Assembly (NCBI GenBank): GCA_019749895.1
Contig: JAIEPG010000008.1
Location: 1-64,000, forward strand
DNA: 64,000 nt
Direction: 5' to 3'
DNA from: Candidatus Babeliales bacterium
Lineage (GTDB): Bacteria; Babelota; Babeliae; Babelales; RVW-14
The notes under the pieces were generated by a model. The model was not told the DNA's origin, made no database searches, and saw only the letters and a program-made list of their open reading frames with translations. Below, one piece after another: positions 25,226 to 32,588 of the stretch. Every line of letters begins with the position of its first letter. Within the stretch, counting starts at the first letter, position 1. Position numbers and translations under genes: made by a program.

Positions 25226-25936
25226 TTACTGATATTGCATTAATGCTTTCCATGAAACTTTAAAATGCGGCTCTATTAACTCAGAAACACGCCGCGCGTA
25301 GTCTTGAATCTCTTTTTGTGCAGTCGCTTCATCGCGCAACTTTACCAAACGCGCGTAGGCAGCCAGGCTTCCTGTTTCAATAAATTCTGTATACGTTGAC
25401 TGCGGCAAAATGATACGTGCTTGCTCGGGGCACACACCAATCGAAAGCAAATGATTGTAGTACTCAACAGCTTTTGCTACATGTTCATGCATGCCGGCAA
25501 CTACAGCATCATTGTTTTCAATTGGCTCGCTGCTAGAACCTTGCTTAATATTTTTGTCGGCTTTTCGCAAAACATTGGGAATAAAAGCTTTTGGCTCGTA
25601 CGCAACATAGCGCCGCGAAACTTCATTTCGCGCAAAGCCAACCACATGCTTAAACCATTGCCGCGCTACAAAAAGAGGCATAGAAAGGCGCAACCGAATG
25701 ATGGGATGAAAAAATGGTGTTACGTGCTTGTGCTCTGCCAAAAAATTAATCAGCTTTTCATCACGTTCAGAAACTTTGTACGCAATAATTTCACCTTCTT
25801 GGTCAAGAATAGGCTCTTTGCACGATTCTTTGTTAAACGAAACGCGCGCGCCGTTGGCCACTAAAACATCGTCGCCAAAAACATCGAGCAACTCAACAAA
25901 GCCTATTCCATCTTCAAACATTAACTTATTACTCAT
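25226..25936 (-). CDS. thyX: Flavin-dependent thymidylate synthase ThyX
   Basis: The 236-residue enzyme makes dTMP from dUMP using FAD, NADPH and methylenetetrahydrofolate. The family core is present as [20 protein letters not shown] followed by RYV. Compared with the textbook RHRxxSxNExSxRY motif, the first Arg is Lys, the Ser is missing and one residue is inserted; I believe similar variants exist in phage-type ThyX, from memory. The C-terminal helices ([20 protein letters not shown]) match the family. A weak GGATGG precedes the ATG. Coupled with dcd. Confidence 0.88.
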   Translation of the reverse strand: MSNKLMFEDGIGFVELLDVFGDDVLVANGARVSFNKESCKEPILDQEGEIIAYKVSERDEKLINFLAEHKHVTPFFHPIIRLRLSMPLFVARQWFKHVVGFARNEVSRRYVAYEPKAFIPNVLRKADKNIKQGSSSEPIENNDAVVAGMHEHVAKAVEYYNHLLSIGVCPEQARIILPQSTYTEFIETGSLAAYARLVKLRDEATAQKEIQDYARRVSELIEPHFKVSWKALMQYQ

Positions 25937-26027
25937 GAATATACCATCCTGTGGTTAAAAGAATCTTTTGTTACCTGGGCACTCACACCTTATCAAAAAA
26001 CAATTTCTGTTCAAGCTCTTTCGCTCA

Positions 26028-26056
26028 TTGATTTTAACCCCCGCCCTTTGTATACT
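26028..26056 (+). promoter_or_regulatory. Promoter for the membrane protein / exported protein pair
   Basis: TTGATT and TATACT with exactly 17 bases between them lie about 50 bases upstream of the start at 26105. Confidence 0.65.
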
Positions 26057-26104
26057 TCGTTAAACTTTGGTAAAAATAATAACTTTTTTTGGAGAGGGTT
26101 TTTT

Positions 26105-26788
26105 ATGAAGACTTCGAGAGTTAAAAACACATCACTCGTTCTTTTTGGTATCCTTGCTCTTATCAGTTTTTTTGTGCCAATCAGCCCTATTTTGGGTTCA
26201 TTTAAATTTACGTTAACGGGCGTAAGCACTGTTTTCCCACTCATTGGCGGTCTTGCAAGCATGCCATGCGCAGCACTGTTTATCATAACGTACGGCCTGT
26301 TTAAATGGTTCACCACCGTAACTATTACCACAACCGGCATTCCACTCTTTTTTGCAACTATGAACTGGAATATTCAAACACAAGCACTTACCAATAATTC
26401 ACGCACCATAACACTGGCACGTTTATTTTTGCAAGTGGTAGTCCCCATGATCTGCATGGCGCTTTTTGTAGCACATCCTGTTGGCCGCCAAGCATTTGTG
26501 TATTCATGGTTCTGGCTTGTTCCAGTAGCTCTTTACACGCTGGAAAAATTAACTATTCGCAATGTCTTTTTTACCGCACTGAGTAGCACGTTTATTGCGC
26601 ACGCTATTGGCACAATCCTGTGGATTTATATGGTACCCATGACTGCAGAACAATGGATTACGCTTATTCCGGTAACGTTGGCAGAACGACTGACCATGGC
26701 AGCAGCAAGTACCCTCCTGTTTGTAGCAATAAAAACTGCCAGCAGCTACTTGAACGCATTAATTGTCAAAAGCAGAGAAAATATCTAG
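26105..26788 (+). CDS. Six-helix inner membrane protein, unknown function
   Basis: The 228-residue protein is almost entirely hydrophobic with about six membrane segments. The N-terminal part (ISFFVPISPILGSFKFTLTG) and the regular helix spacing recall substrate-binding S components of ECF vitamin transporters, but I see no firm signature and do not assign it. ATG 26105 follows GGAGAGGG. A gene for an exported protein follows after 27 bases on the same strand, so the two are probably co-transcribed. Confidence 0.7.
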   Translation: MKTSRVKNTSLVLFGILALISFFVPISPILGSFKFTLTGVSTVFPLIGGLASMPCAALFIITYGLFKWFTTVTITTTGIPLFFATMNWNIQTQALTNNSRTITLARLFLQVVVPMICMALFVAHPVGRQAFVYSWFWLVPVALYTLEKLTIRNVFFTALSSTFIAHAIGTILWIYMVPMTAEQWITLIPVTLAERLTMAAASTLLFVAIKTASSYLNALIVKSRENI

Positions 26789-26815
26789 GTTACTTTATTT
26801 AGGAAAGAGAGTTTT

Positions 26816-27493
26816 ATGAAAAGATATATCGCGAGAGCTTTGTTGGTATTGGCTCTACAAACCGGTCTTTGTTATGCGAGCGAATCTCAAGATGCTATAA
26901 ATGCATTACAAACTGTTGCAAGCACCGCTAACCTGCCTTACAGTCTCAATAACAAAATTGACCAAGCCGCAACATTTCACGAAGAAGAACTTGTTTCATT
27001 GATTGGCGAAGTATTTAACTTTGTTCCAAATACCAGCGAAAGTGCTCAAGAACTTGAAAAGGCCCAAGAAGTACTTCTTACCAAATTACGCAGCTACAAA
27101 GTAACCGGCTTCTCATTTTGTATTGATCCAAACTTTGCTTTCTTTGTAGAAACACAAAACCCAGAGTTCACCGTGCAGTACAAAAACCAATCGGGCGAAA
27201 TAAAAATGCGTAATTACCAAGCAAAAATTAACACAATTGGTTTCAAAATTGAGGCTTCAATAAAGCTTGATCTTATTTTATTTGTAAATACTGACATGAA
27301 TTTTTACGATTCAAACAAAGCAATTATCATTGGCAACGGTATTGATGCCAACCTTTCTCTTGGCCTTGGTGTTGGCATAACGTATGCCAGCTTTGCCAAC
27401 ATGGCTGGCGGCATGCTGATCTTGAGTATCCCACTCTTACTTGCAGGCCCAAGCTTAAGCTACGTTTCAGGTGGCAGCCTGACCCCTGCATAA
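26816..27493 (+). CDS. Exported protein, paralog A
   Basis: The 225-residue protein has a signal peptide (cleavage after CYA, residue 20) and an N-terminal helical region. A segment LRSYKVTGFSFCIDPNF opens a probably strand-rich domain. The stretches FVNTDMNFYDSNKA, YASFANMAGGMLILSIPL and YVSGGSLTP are shared with the next plus-strand gene at 27732, so the two are duplicates. The alternating hydrophobic strands would suit a periplasmic or outer-membrane protein; I recognise no known family. Start ATG with GGAAAG upstream. Confidence 0.75.
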   Translation: MKRYIARALLVLALQTGLCYASESQDAINALQTVASTANLPYSLNNKIDQAATFHEEELVSLIGEVFNFVPNTSESAQELEKAQEVLLTKLRSYKVTGFSFCIDPNFAFFVETQNPEFTVQYKNQSGEIKMRNYQAKINTIGFKIEASIKLDLILFVNTDMNFYDSNKAIIIGNGIDANLSLGLGVGITYASFANMAGGMLILSIPLLLAGPSLSYVSGGSLTPA

Positions 27494-27531
27494 TTTAGCC
27501 TCGTTAAGCCAAAAAACGCATAAAATCACCT

Positions 27532-27565
27532 AAAAGAGCTGGATTAAACGGTCCGGCTCTTTTTT
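27532..27565 (+). terminator. Rho-independent terminator after paralog A
   Basis: The stem AAAAGAGC-TGGA / TCCG-GCTCTTTT with one G-T pair is followed by a T run on the plus strand. Confidence 0.8.
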
Positions 27566-27609
27566 ATTTCCCTTTTAAAAATATTTCTAATTGGGCACCT
27601 TTTAGGCCT

Positions 27610-27638
27610 TTGACGGCAGCTCCTGCATCATTCATAAT
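27610..27638 (+). promoter_or_regulatory. Promoter of paralog B
   Basis: TTGACG and CATAAT are separated by 17 bases, about 95 bases upstream of the start at 27732. Confidence 0.5.
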
Positions 27639-27731
27639 AAAAGCTGTGATAAAGCTATGAAGCTTGGGGCTGTGGGGGCTTTTCTGCTTTTAGATAATAG
27701 TTGTTTGGCAGAATCATTTAGGGGATTTTTT

Positions 27732-28394
27732 ATGAACAAAAGAACAATCGTTCTTGCGATTTTCTATTCATTGCAGGCAAGCTTGTGCTTGGCAGACCAA
27801 TCATTTACTGAAGATGAAATTAAGAACATTGTTAAACAAACGATTAACGAAGTAGCACAATCTAAATACAACCCAGTTAAACCACAAACAAGCGACGACG
27901 CTGCTCAAAAAATTAGTGAACTTACGGCTTCACAATTGCGCGATTACAAGATTACTGGATGTGCCGTTGGCACCGGATTCAGCTGCGGACTAGGGCTTGG
28001 CCTAAAGAAAACAACATTCGACATGCTCTATAAAAACAACGAAGGATCACTTCTCAAACGAAGCTACACATCAGTTATACCATCTTTGGGCTTGAAATGT
28101 GAAATTTCCTACAATCTTGATTTCATTTTCTTTGTAAACACCGATACAAATTTTTACGACTCTAATAAAGAATTGCCATTAGATTTAGGCCTTAATTTCG
28201 GCGCAAACAACGGAACTACTTTCCTTCCAGGCATTAACATGACCTATGCACCCTTTTTAAACATGCTGGGCGGTATAATGATGGTAAGCATTCCAATCTT
28301 TTCTCTCAGCTTACCAATGTTTCAGTCCAATATTGTTAGTGGCAGTCTTTTTCCAAAAACTAACAATACCGAAATCATTGTCGTACAGAGCTAA
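27732..28394 (+). CDS. Exported protein, paralog B
   Basis: The 220-residue protein begins MNKRTIVLAIFYSLQASLCLA, a clear signal peptide, and shares LRDYKITGC, FVNTDTNFYDSNKE, YAPFLNMLGG and VSGSLFP with paralog A. It differs in having a Cys/Gly-rich segment (GTGFSCGLGLGLK) where A has FCIDPNFAFF. I chose ATG 27732 because the signal peptide starts there; the frame is open 25 codons further upstream. Its last 20 bases overlap the 3' end of the photolyase gene on the other strand. Function unknown. Confidence 0.72.
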   Translation: MNKRTIVLAIFYSLQASLCLADQSFTEDEIKNIVKQTINEVAQSKYNPVKPQTSDDAAQKISELTASQLRDYKITGCAVGTGFSCGLGLGLKKTTFDMLYKNNEGSLLKRSYTSVIPSLGLKCEISYNLDFIFFVNTDTNFYDSNKELPLDLGLNFGANNGTTFLPGINMTYAPFLNMLGGIMMVSIPIFSLSLPMFQSNIVSGSLFPKTNNTEIIVVQS

Positions 28395-29754
28395 ACATCT
28401 TTTTAGCCTGCGCGGCCATTTCGCTATGATCAATTAAAGGAGCTGGGTATTTTATATCCAGCTCCTTTTCATATTTGTACCAGGCATGAATTTGTTTGGC
28501 AGTCAAATTTTTAAGCTCAGGCACCCACTGCTTAATATATTCAACCTGCGGATCATATTTCTTTTGCTGCAGCCACGGGTTAAAAATTCTAAAATAGGGC
28601 TGGGCATCGCAACCGGTTGAAGCTGACCACTGCCAATTGCCATTGTTAACTGCTGGATCATAATCAACAAGTTTTTGCGCAAAATACTTTTCTCCCCAAC
28701 GCCAATCTAAATGCAAATCTTTTACCAAAAATGATGCTACCACCATGCGCACGCGGTTGTGCATAAATCCGGTCTGGTTCAACTCACGCATGCCGGCATC
28801 AACCAGCGGAAAACCGGTCATGCCGTTACACCAAGCTTCAAAGTTTTTTTTGCTTTTTGACCAAGCAATATGATTATACTTTTCACGAAACGCCTGTCCA
28901 AAAACGCGCGGAAAGTAAAAAGCAATGGTGGTAAAAAAATCTCGCCAATAAAGCTGTTTGAGCAAGAGCGACGAACGCCCAAGCGTACTGGCAATGGCAT
29001 AAAAAACCTCGCGTGCCGAGCAAGTACCAAATTTTAAATGAGCCGACAAATGTGTTGTAGAAATAACCGGAATATCACGCGTTTTAGCATAATTTTTAAA
29101 CTCATCAAATGTACGCAAAATTTTTAAACAAGCACCCCGCCCACCATGCACAATCACCTGCTTGCTCGATTTTATTGAGATCTTGTCTTCAGGGTTTTTG
29201 AAACTAGTTGCAATGGCGCCGGTAAAGTAATTTTTAAAGGTATTGCTGCGTGGCGCTTCAACTTTAACTACCGACATACGTTTGTAAAACGGCGTAAAGA
29301 CCGTGTAGGGCTTACCATCTTTTTTTAAACTTTTTTCTGGCGCATGCAACAAAAGATCGGCAAAGCTATGAAACGCAACATCATGATCTTTGCACACACG
29401 CTCAAGAGCGTGATCACGCTTAATGCTAAACGGCGTATAATCTTGATTTACAAACACTGCATTAAGCTTAAGCTGCACGCATAATTTTTTAACAACATCT
29501 TCAGCGTGCCCATAAAAAAAGTACATTCGACCATGCTTGCTTTTTAGTTGATCTGCTAATTCTTTGAGCGACTCAACCATAAAACGAATAGCATTGTCGC
29601 TTTTGTACTCGTTATCGTCAACTTGGCGCGGATCAAAAATAAAACACGGAACAACCTCTTCAGATTGTTCCAGCGCTGCTAATAAACCGGTATTATCGTT
29701 TAAGCGCAAATCTCGCCGAAAAATAAAAAGCGAGCGCTCATACTGCTTGCTCAT
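28375..29754 (-). CDS. phrB: Deoxyribodipyrimidine photolyase
   Basis: The 459-residue flavoprotein splits UV-induced cyclobutane pyrimidine dimers with blue light. The N-terminal antenna domain begins SLFIFRRDLRLNDNTGLL. The C-terminal FAD domain has RDFFTTIAFYFPR, MTGFPLVDAGMRELNQTGFM, HNRVRMVVASFLVKDLHLDW and the CPD-photolyase stretch NNGNWQWSASTGCDAQPYFR. The start ATGA overlaps the stop of the nitroreductase upstream, so translation is coupled. A light-repair enzyme suggests a stage exposed to light, or life in a surface-water host. Confidence 0.95.
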   Translation of the reverse strand: MSKQYERSLFIFRRDLRLNDNTGLLAALEQSEEVVPCFIFDPRQVDDNEYKSDNAIRFMVESLKELADQLKSKHGRMYFFYGHAEDVVKKLCVQLKLNAVFVNQDYTPFSIKRDHALERVCKDHDVAFHSFADLLLHAPEKSLKKDGKPYTVFTPFYKRMSVVKVEAPRSNTFKNYFTGAIATSFKNPEDKISIKSSKQVIVHGGRGACLKILRTFDEFKNYAKTRDIPVISTTHLSAHLKFGTCSAREVFYAIASTLGRSSLLLKQLYWRDFFTTIAFYFPRVFGQAFREKYNHIAWSKSKKNFEAWCNGMTGFPLVDAGMRELNQTGFMHNRVRMVVASFLVKDLHLDWRWGEKYFAQKLVDYDPAVNNGNWQWSASTGCDAQPYFRIFNPWLQQKKYDPQVEYIKQWVPELKNLTAKQIHAWYKYEKELDIKYPAPLIDHSEMAAQAKKMFSSVRQ

Positions 29755-30332
29755 TTTTTACCGCCCAATGAACCCTCAAAAACAATATCAGCTAATGGCT
29801 TGCGATCAGAAGGTTCTTCACGCTCTTGCAACTCAGCAGGCAAATCTTCTTTTCTGCCCGGCTTGCCAAGCGCAATCATTGCCAACACTTCATAATCGGC
29901 AGGAATGCCAAGCTCTTGCTGCGCACGCGCGTAATCAAAGCCTTCCATACCGTGCGCTATCAAACCGCTTAAGCTTGCTTGCAGTGCAAGATTTGCCCAG
30001 GCAGCGCCAGCATCAAAAGCAAACGTGCGCGATGGTTTGCCGTTAAACTCAAATAACTTATGCCCAGCAACAACAACCAAAGCAGCTGCGTTATTGCACC
30101 ACGATTGATTAAACGGCACGAGCAAATCGAAAAACTTTTGCCAATGTTGAGAATCTCTTGTTGCATAAATAAAGCGCCACGGCTGATTGTTGTACGACGA
30201 TGGCGCCCACTTTGCCGCTTCAAAAAGCGACATTAACTCATTGTGCGTTAGCACCTCACCCGACATAGCACGAGGCGACCAGCGATTAAGAAACAAATTA
30301 TTAATCGAATATTCTGAAACACGCTTACTCAT
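29751..30332 (-). CDS. Nitroreductase-family flavoprotein, copy 1
   Basis: The 193-residue protein has the FMN-binding N terminus NRWSPRAMS, the motif APSSYNNQPWRFIYA and C-terminal ALGKPGRKEDLP, typical of NAD(P)H nitroreductases. I take ATG 30332 (after GGGGAAGAAG) rather than the ORF extension to 30359. It overlaps photolyase downstream by ATGA and the second nitroreductase upstream by 8 bases. Family members reduce quinones, nitro compounds or flavins; the coupling to photolyase invites a role in flavin chemistry, which is only inference. Confidence 0.88.
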   Translation of the reverse strand: MSKRVSEYSINNLFLNRWSPRAMSGEVLTHNELMSLFEAAKWAPSSYNNQPWRFIYATRDSQHWQKFFDLLVPFNQSWCNNAAALVVVAGHKLFEFNGKPSRTFAFDAGAAWANLALQASLSGLIAHGMEGFDYARAQQELGIPADYEVLAMIALGKPGRKEDLPAELQEREEPSDRKPLADIVFEGSLGGKK

Positions 30333-30909
30333 CTTCTTCCCCTTTTTTATTATACTCACCTTTAAAAACTAATTCGTTAAGGGCTTTACGGCCCGAAGGA
30401 TATTCGCGCAGCTGCATAAAATCTGGTAGTTGTTCTTTATTACCCGGTTGACCAAGCGCAAACATCACTTCAACGGTATAATTTTTTGCATCCAAAATTT
30501 GATATGTCTGCTCATAATCAAAACCTTCAATGGCATGCACCACCAAACCCAAGCACGAGCCCTGCAGAGCAAGAAACTGGCATGCAGCACCAGTCAATAA
30601 TGAGTTATTAAGCTCTTCTTGCTCAGAAGAGCCCCGCTCAGAAAGCACCAACAACAAAATATGTGCCGGCTCGGCCCACATTTTATTAAACGGATCCAAG
30701 ATATCAAAAAACTGCTGCCACTCAACTGAACCCTTTTTAGCATAAACAAAACGCCACGGATTGCGCTGTGCAAGACCCTGCGCTTGCTGCGCCGCCTGAA
30801 AGAGAGACATCAGCTGCTCGTCAGAAATTGGGTCGCTAGAAATAGCACGCGGCGACCAACGGTTTATAATGTGATGGTCTACTGGATATTCATTTTTTCT
30901 TGTTTTCAT
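30325..30909 (-). CDS. Nitroreductase-family flavoprotein, copy 2
   Basis: The 194-residue paralog of the next gene shares INRWSPRAIS, NPWRFVYAKKGS, AIEGFDYEQ and ALGQPGNKEQLPDFM. In the FMN/substrate loop it has QAQGLAQRNPWRF instead of APSSYNNQPWRF, so its active site probably differs. It is the first gene of the three-gene unit with photolyase. The tandem arrangement indicates a local duplication followed by divergence, perhaps a heterodimer pair. Confidence 0.86.
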   Translation of the reverse strand: MKTRKNEYPVDHHIINRWSPRAISSDPISDEQLMSLFQAAQQAQGLAQRNPWRFVYAKKGSVEWQQFFDILDPFNKMWAEPAHILLLVLSERGSSEQEELNNSLLTGAACQFLALQGSCLGLVVHAIEGFDYEQTYQILDAKNYTVEVMFALGQPGNKEQLPDFMQLREYPSGRKALNELVFKGEYNKKGEEDE

Positions 30910-30978
30910 TAAAAGCCCTTGAATAGTTAAAGTCCAAGTTTAAAGTTGAACATTTTCGTTTGCAAGGCCTTAATGCAA

Positions 30979-31003
30979 AAAGGGTCGGATAAGCCGACCC
31001 TTT
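30979..31003. terminator. Rho-independent terminator after the tectonin-like gene
   Basis: The perfect 10-bp stem AAAGGGTCGG / CCGACCCTTT with a 5-base loop lies 31 bases after the stop of the minus-strand gene at 31034. Confidence 0.75.
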
Positions 31004-31033
31004 AAGTTTTTACTGCAATTTTTATAGAACTTT

Positions 31034-32545
31034 TTATTCAAGCGATGCGTCAACTGCTATTGGCGCTGGCGTAACCACAGGCGCTGGTGCAGCCTTGCTT
31101 GCCTGCAAACTAGCTAATTGAGCCTGATAATCTTTTAGTTTAGTTGCAAGGCGTGTGCTTCTTGCTTGTTGCAACGCTGCCAATTTTTTCTTAGCACTAG
31201 CAATGCGTGTCATTGTTTGCTTCTTCATGCTCTTATTAGTTTGTTTTTTGAATTTGGTCTGTAAAACGCTAATTTCTTTCTTGGTGTTGAAAATATCTTT
31301 GCGCTCTTGAATGGCGTGTTTTTGACTAGCAAGCTCTTTGGCTTGGTCAACTGTTCCACCCAAATCTGTTATTTGCTTTCTTGTATCTTTTATTTTCGTA
31401 TGGACAAGAGCCAAAGCCTTTGTCTCGGCCGCAGTACTAGCTACTGCTGTTCCCGTTGTTACTGCTGGCTCTTCAGCCGCTACTTGAGCTGCTGGTTTTT
31501 TCACTACTTCAACTACCGCTTCTTCATCTTTTTCAGTAAGACCTGCAAGGCCCATATGATAAAGCTCACCTTCTGGTGTTAGCAGAAACACGGTGCCAGA
31601 AGCATTGGTAGCAACTTGGCTAAACCCAACAACTTCCTTACCATCACTGCTCTTCGCTTGTTCCCATTTTGCATTTTCATAACGCCACAGGTAGTTCATA
31701 CCTTCGCGCTCTTCAATTGCCCACATGCTATCTTTATCAATAACAGCAAGACTGGTAATCTTTTTACCACTTAAAATCTTGTCCCACTTACCATTGTCAA
31801 GCACATAAACATCATGCAACGCATTTACTACCGCAACAGTGTTATCACTACCAGCGCTTACCAGTAATGAATCACCGGTAGATTGCAACTCAAAACCACC
31901 ATCAGATTGTAACTGATAAAGAGCCTTGGTACTATCAACAGAAGCCCACACGTTATCACGGTCGCCAACGGCAATATGATCTAACTTAAGCCCTTGGTTG
32001 GCAGCTCCTAAATCTACACTAGCCCACATACCAGCCTTTAAGTCTGTTGTAGCAGATGGTGCAGAAGTAGTTGTTGTTGCCGCAGGTGTTGCCGTAACAA
32101 CAGCTGGAGTCACTGCCGTAGTTGTTGCTGCAGGCGTTGCATCTTGCTCATCACTAACTGCTGCAACTGCTGCTTTGGCAGGAGTTTGTTTCTTTTTCTT
32201 AACTACTTTTTTCTTGCCTACGCGTCGGTGAACAGGCGCTTGCTTACCAGCCTGAGATCTTCTGCGTTCTCTCTTTGCACGCAGACTATCTTGAGACTGT
32301 GAATGCGCTGTCTTTGCCTTTACTTCACGTTTTTTACGTAAACTCTCTGGCAACTTTCTACCTTGAGCTCTTCGTTTTTTTACTACTTTAGGCTTTTCGC
32401 TCGGCGCTGCCTGCTCTGTTGTACCGGCATCTACCACAGTCGCGTCGGCAGTATCTTCAACCGCAGCCGCCGACCAAATGGCCTGCGTCATAGCGAGCAT
32501 GACCAAGAGGCTTAGAGACCACCGTCCCATCTGTTTCTTATTCAT
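31034..32545 (-). CDS. Exported tectonin-like propeller protein with Lys/Arg-rich tract
   Basis: The 503-residue protein has a signal peptide (residues 1-27, SAAA). A very basic region follows (about 50-125, with RRAQGRKLP, RAKRERRRSQAGK, GKKKVVKKKK), then an Ala/Thr-rich linker. A propeller-like domain spans about 170-330; its repeats of the type LDHIAVGDRDNVWASVDS...LYQL and ISSLAVID-like KDSMWAIEE match the tectonin (TECPR) pattern, in which a Trp-containing strand follows VGxDxxVW. The C-terminal 130 residues are Lys/Gln-rich helix. Tectonin repeats bind sugars or lipids in eukaryotic and bacterial lectins. It lies 43 bases below the 1152-residue gene and is probably co-transcribed with it. 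Confidence 0.72.
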   Translation of the reverse strand: MNKKQMGRWSLSLLVMLAMTQAIWSAAAVEDTADATVVDAGTTEQAAPSEKPKVVKKRRAQGRKLPESLRKKREVKAKTAHSQSQDSLRAKRERRRSQAGKQAPVHRRVGKKKVVKKKKQTPAKAAVAAVSDEQDATPAATTTAVTPAVVTATPAATTTTSAPSATTDLKAGMWASVDLGAANQGLKLDHIAVGDRDNVWASVDSTKALYQLQSDGGFELQSTGDSLLVSAGSDNTVAVVNALHDVYVLDNGKWDKILSGKKITSLAVIDKDSMWAIEEREGMNYLWRYENAKWEQAKSSDGKEVVGFSQVATNASGTVFLLTPEGELYHMGLAGLTEKDEEAVVEVVKKPAAQVAAEEPAVTTGTAVASTAAETKALALVHTKIKDTRKQITDLGGTVDQAKELASQKHAIQERKDIFNTKKEISVLQTKFKKQTNKSMKKQTMTRIASAKKKLAALQQARSTRLATKLKDYQAQLASLQASKAAPAPVVTPAPIAVDASLE

Positions 32546-32588
32546 TTTAGTCCTTTCATATTTTTAATCAGTATCCCTAATGCCCGTG

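Noticed and set aside
24646-25936. dcd-thyX considered as a prophage remnant
   Set aside because: No integrase, structural or lysis genes and no attachment repeats nearby; both genes are also common in bacterial chromosomes.
29751-30909. Second nitroreductase considered a frameshifted continuation of the first
   Set aside because: Both have their own complete N and C termini, own start sites and full family length.
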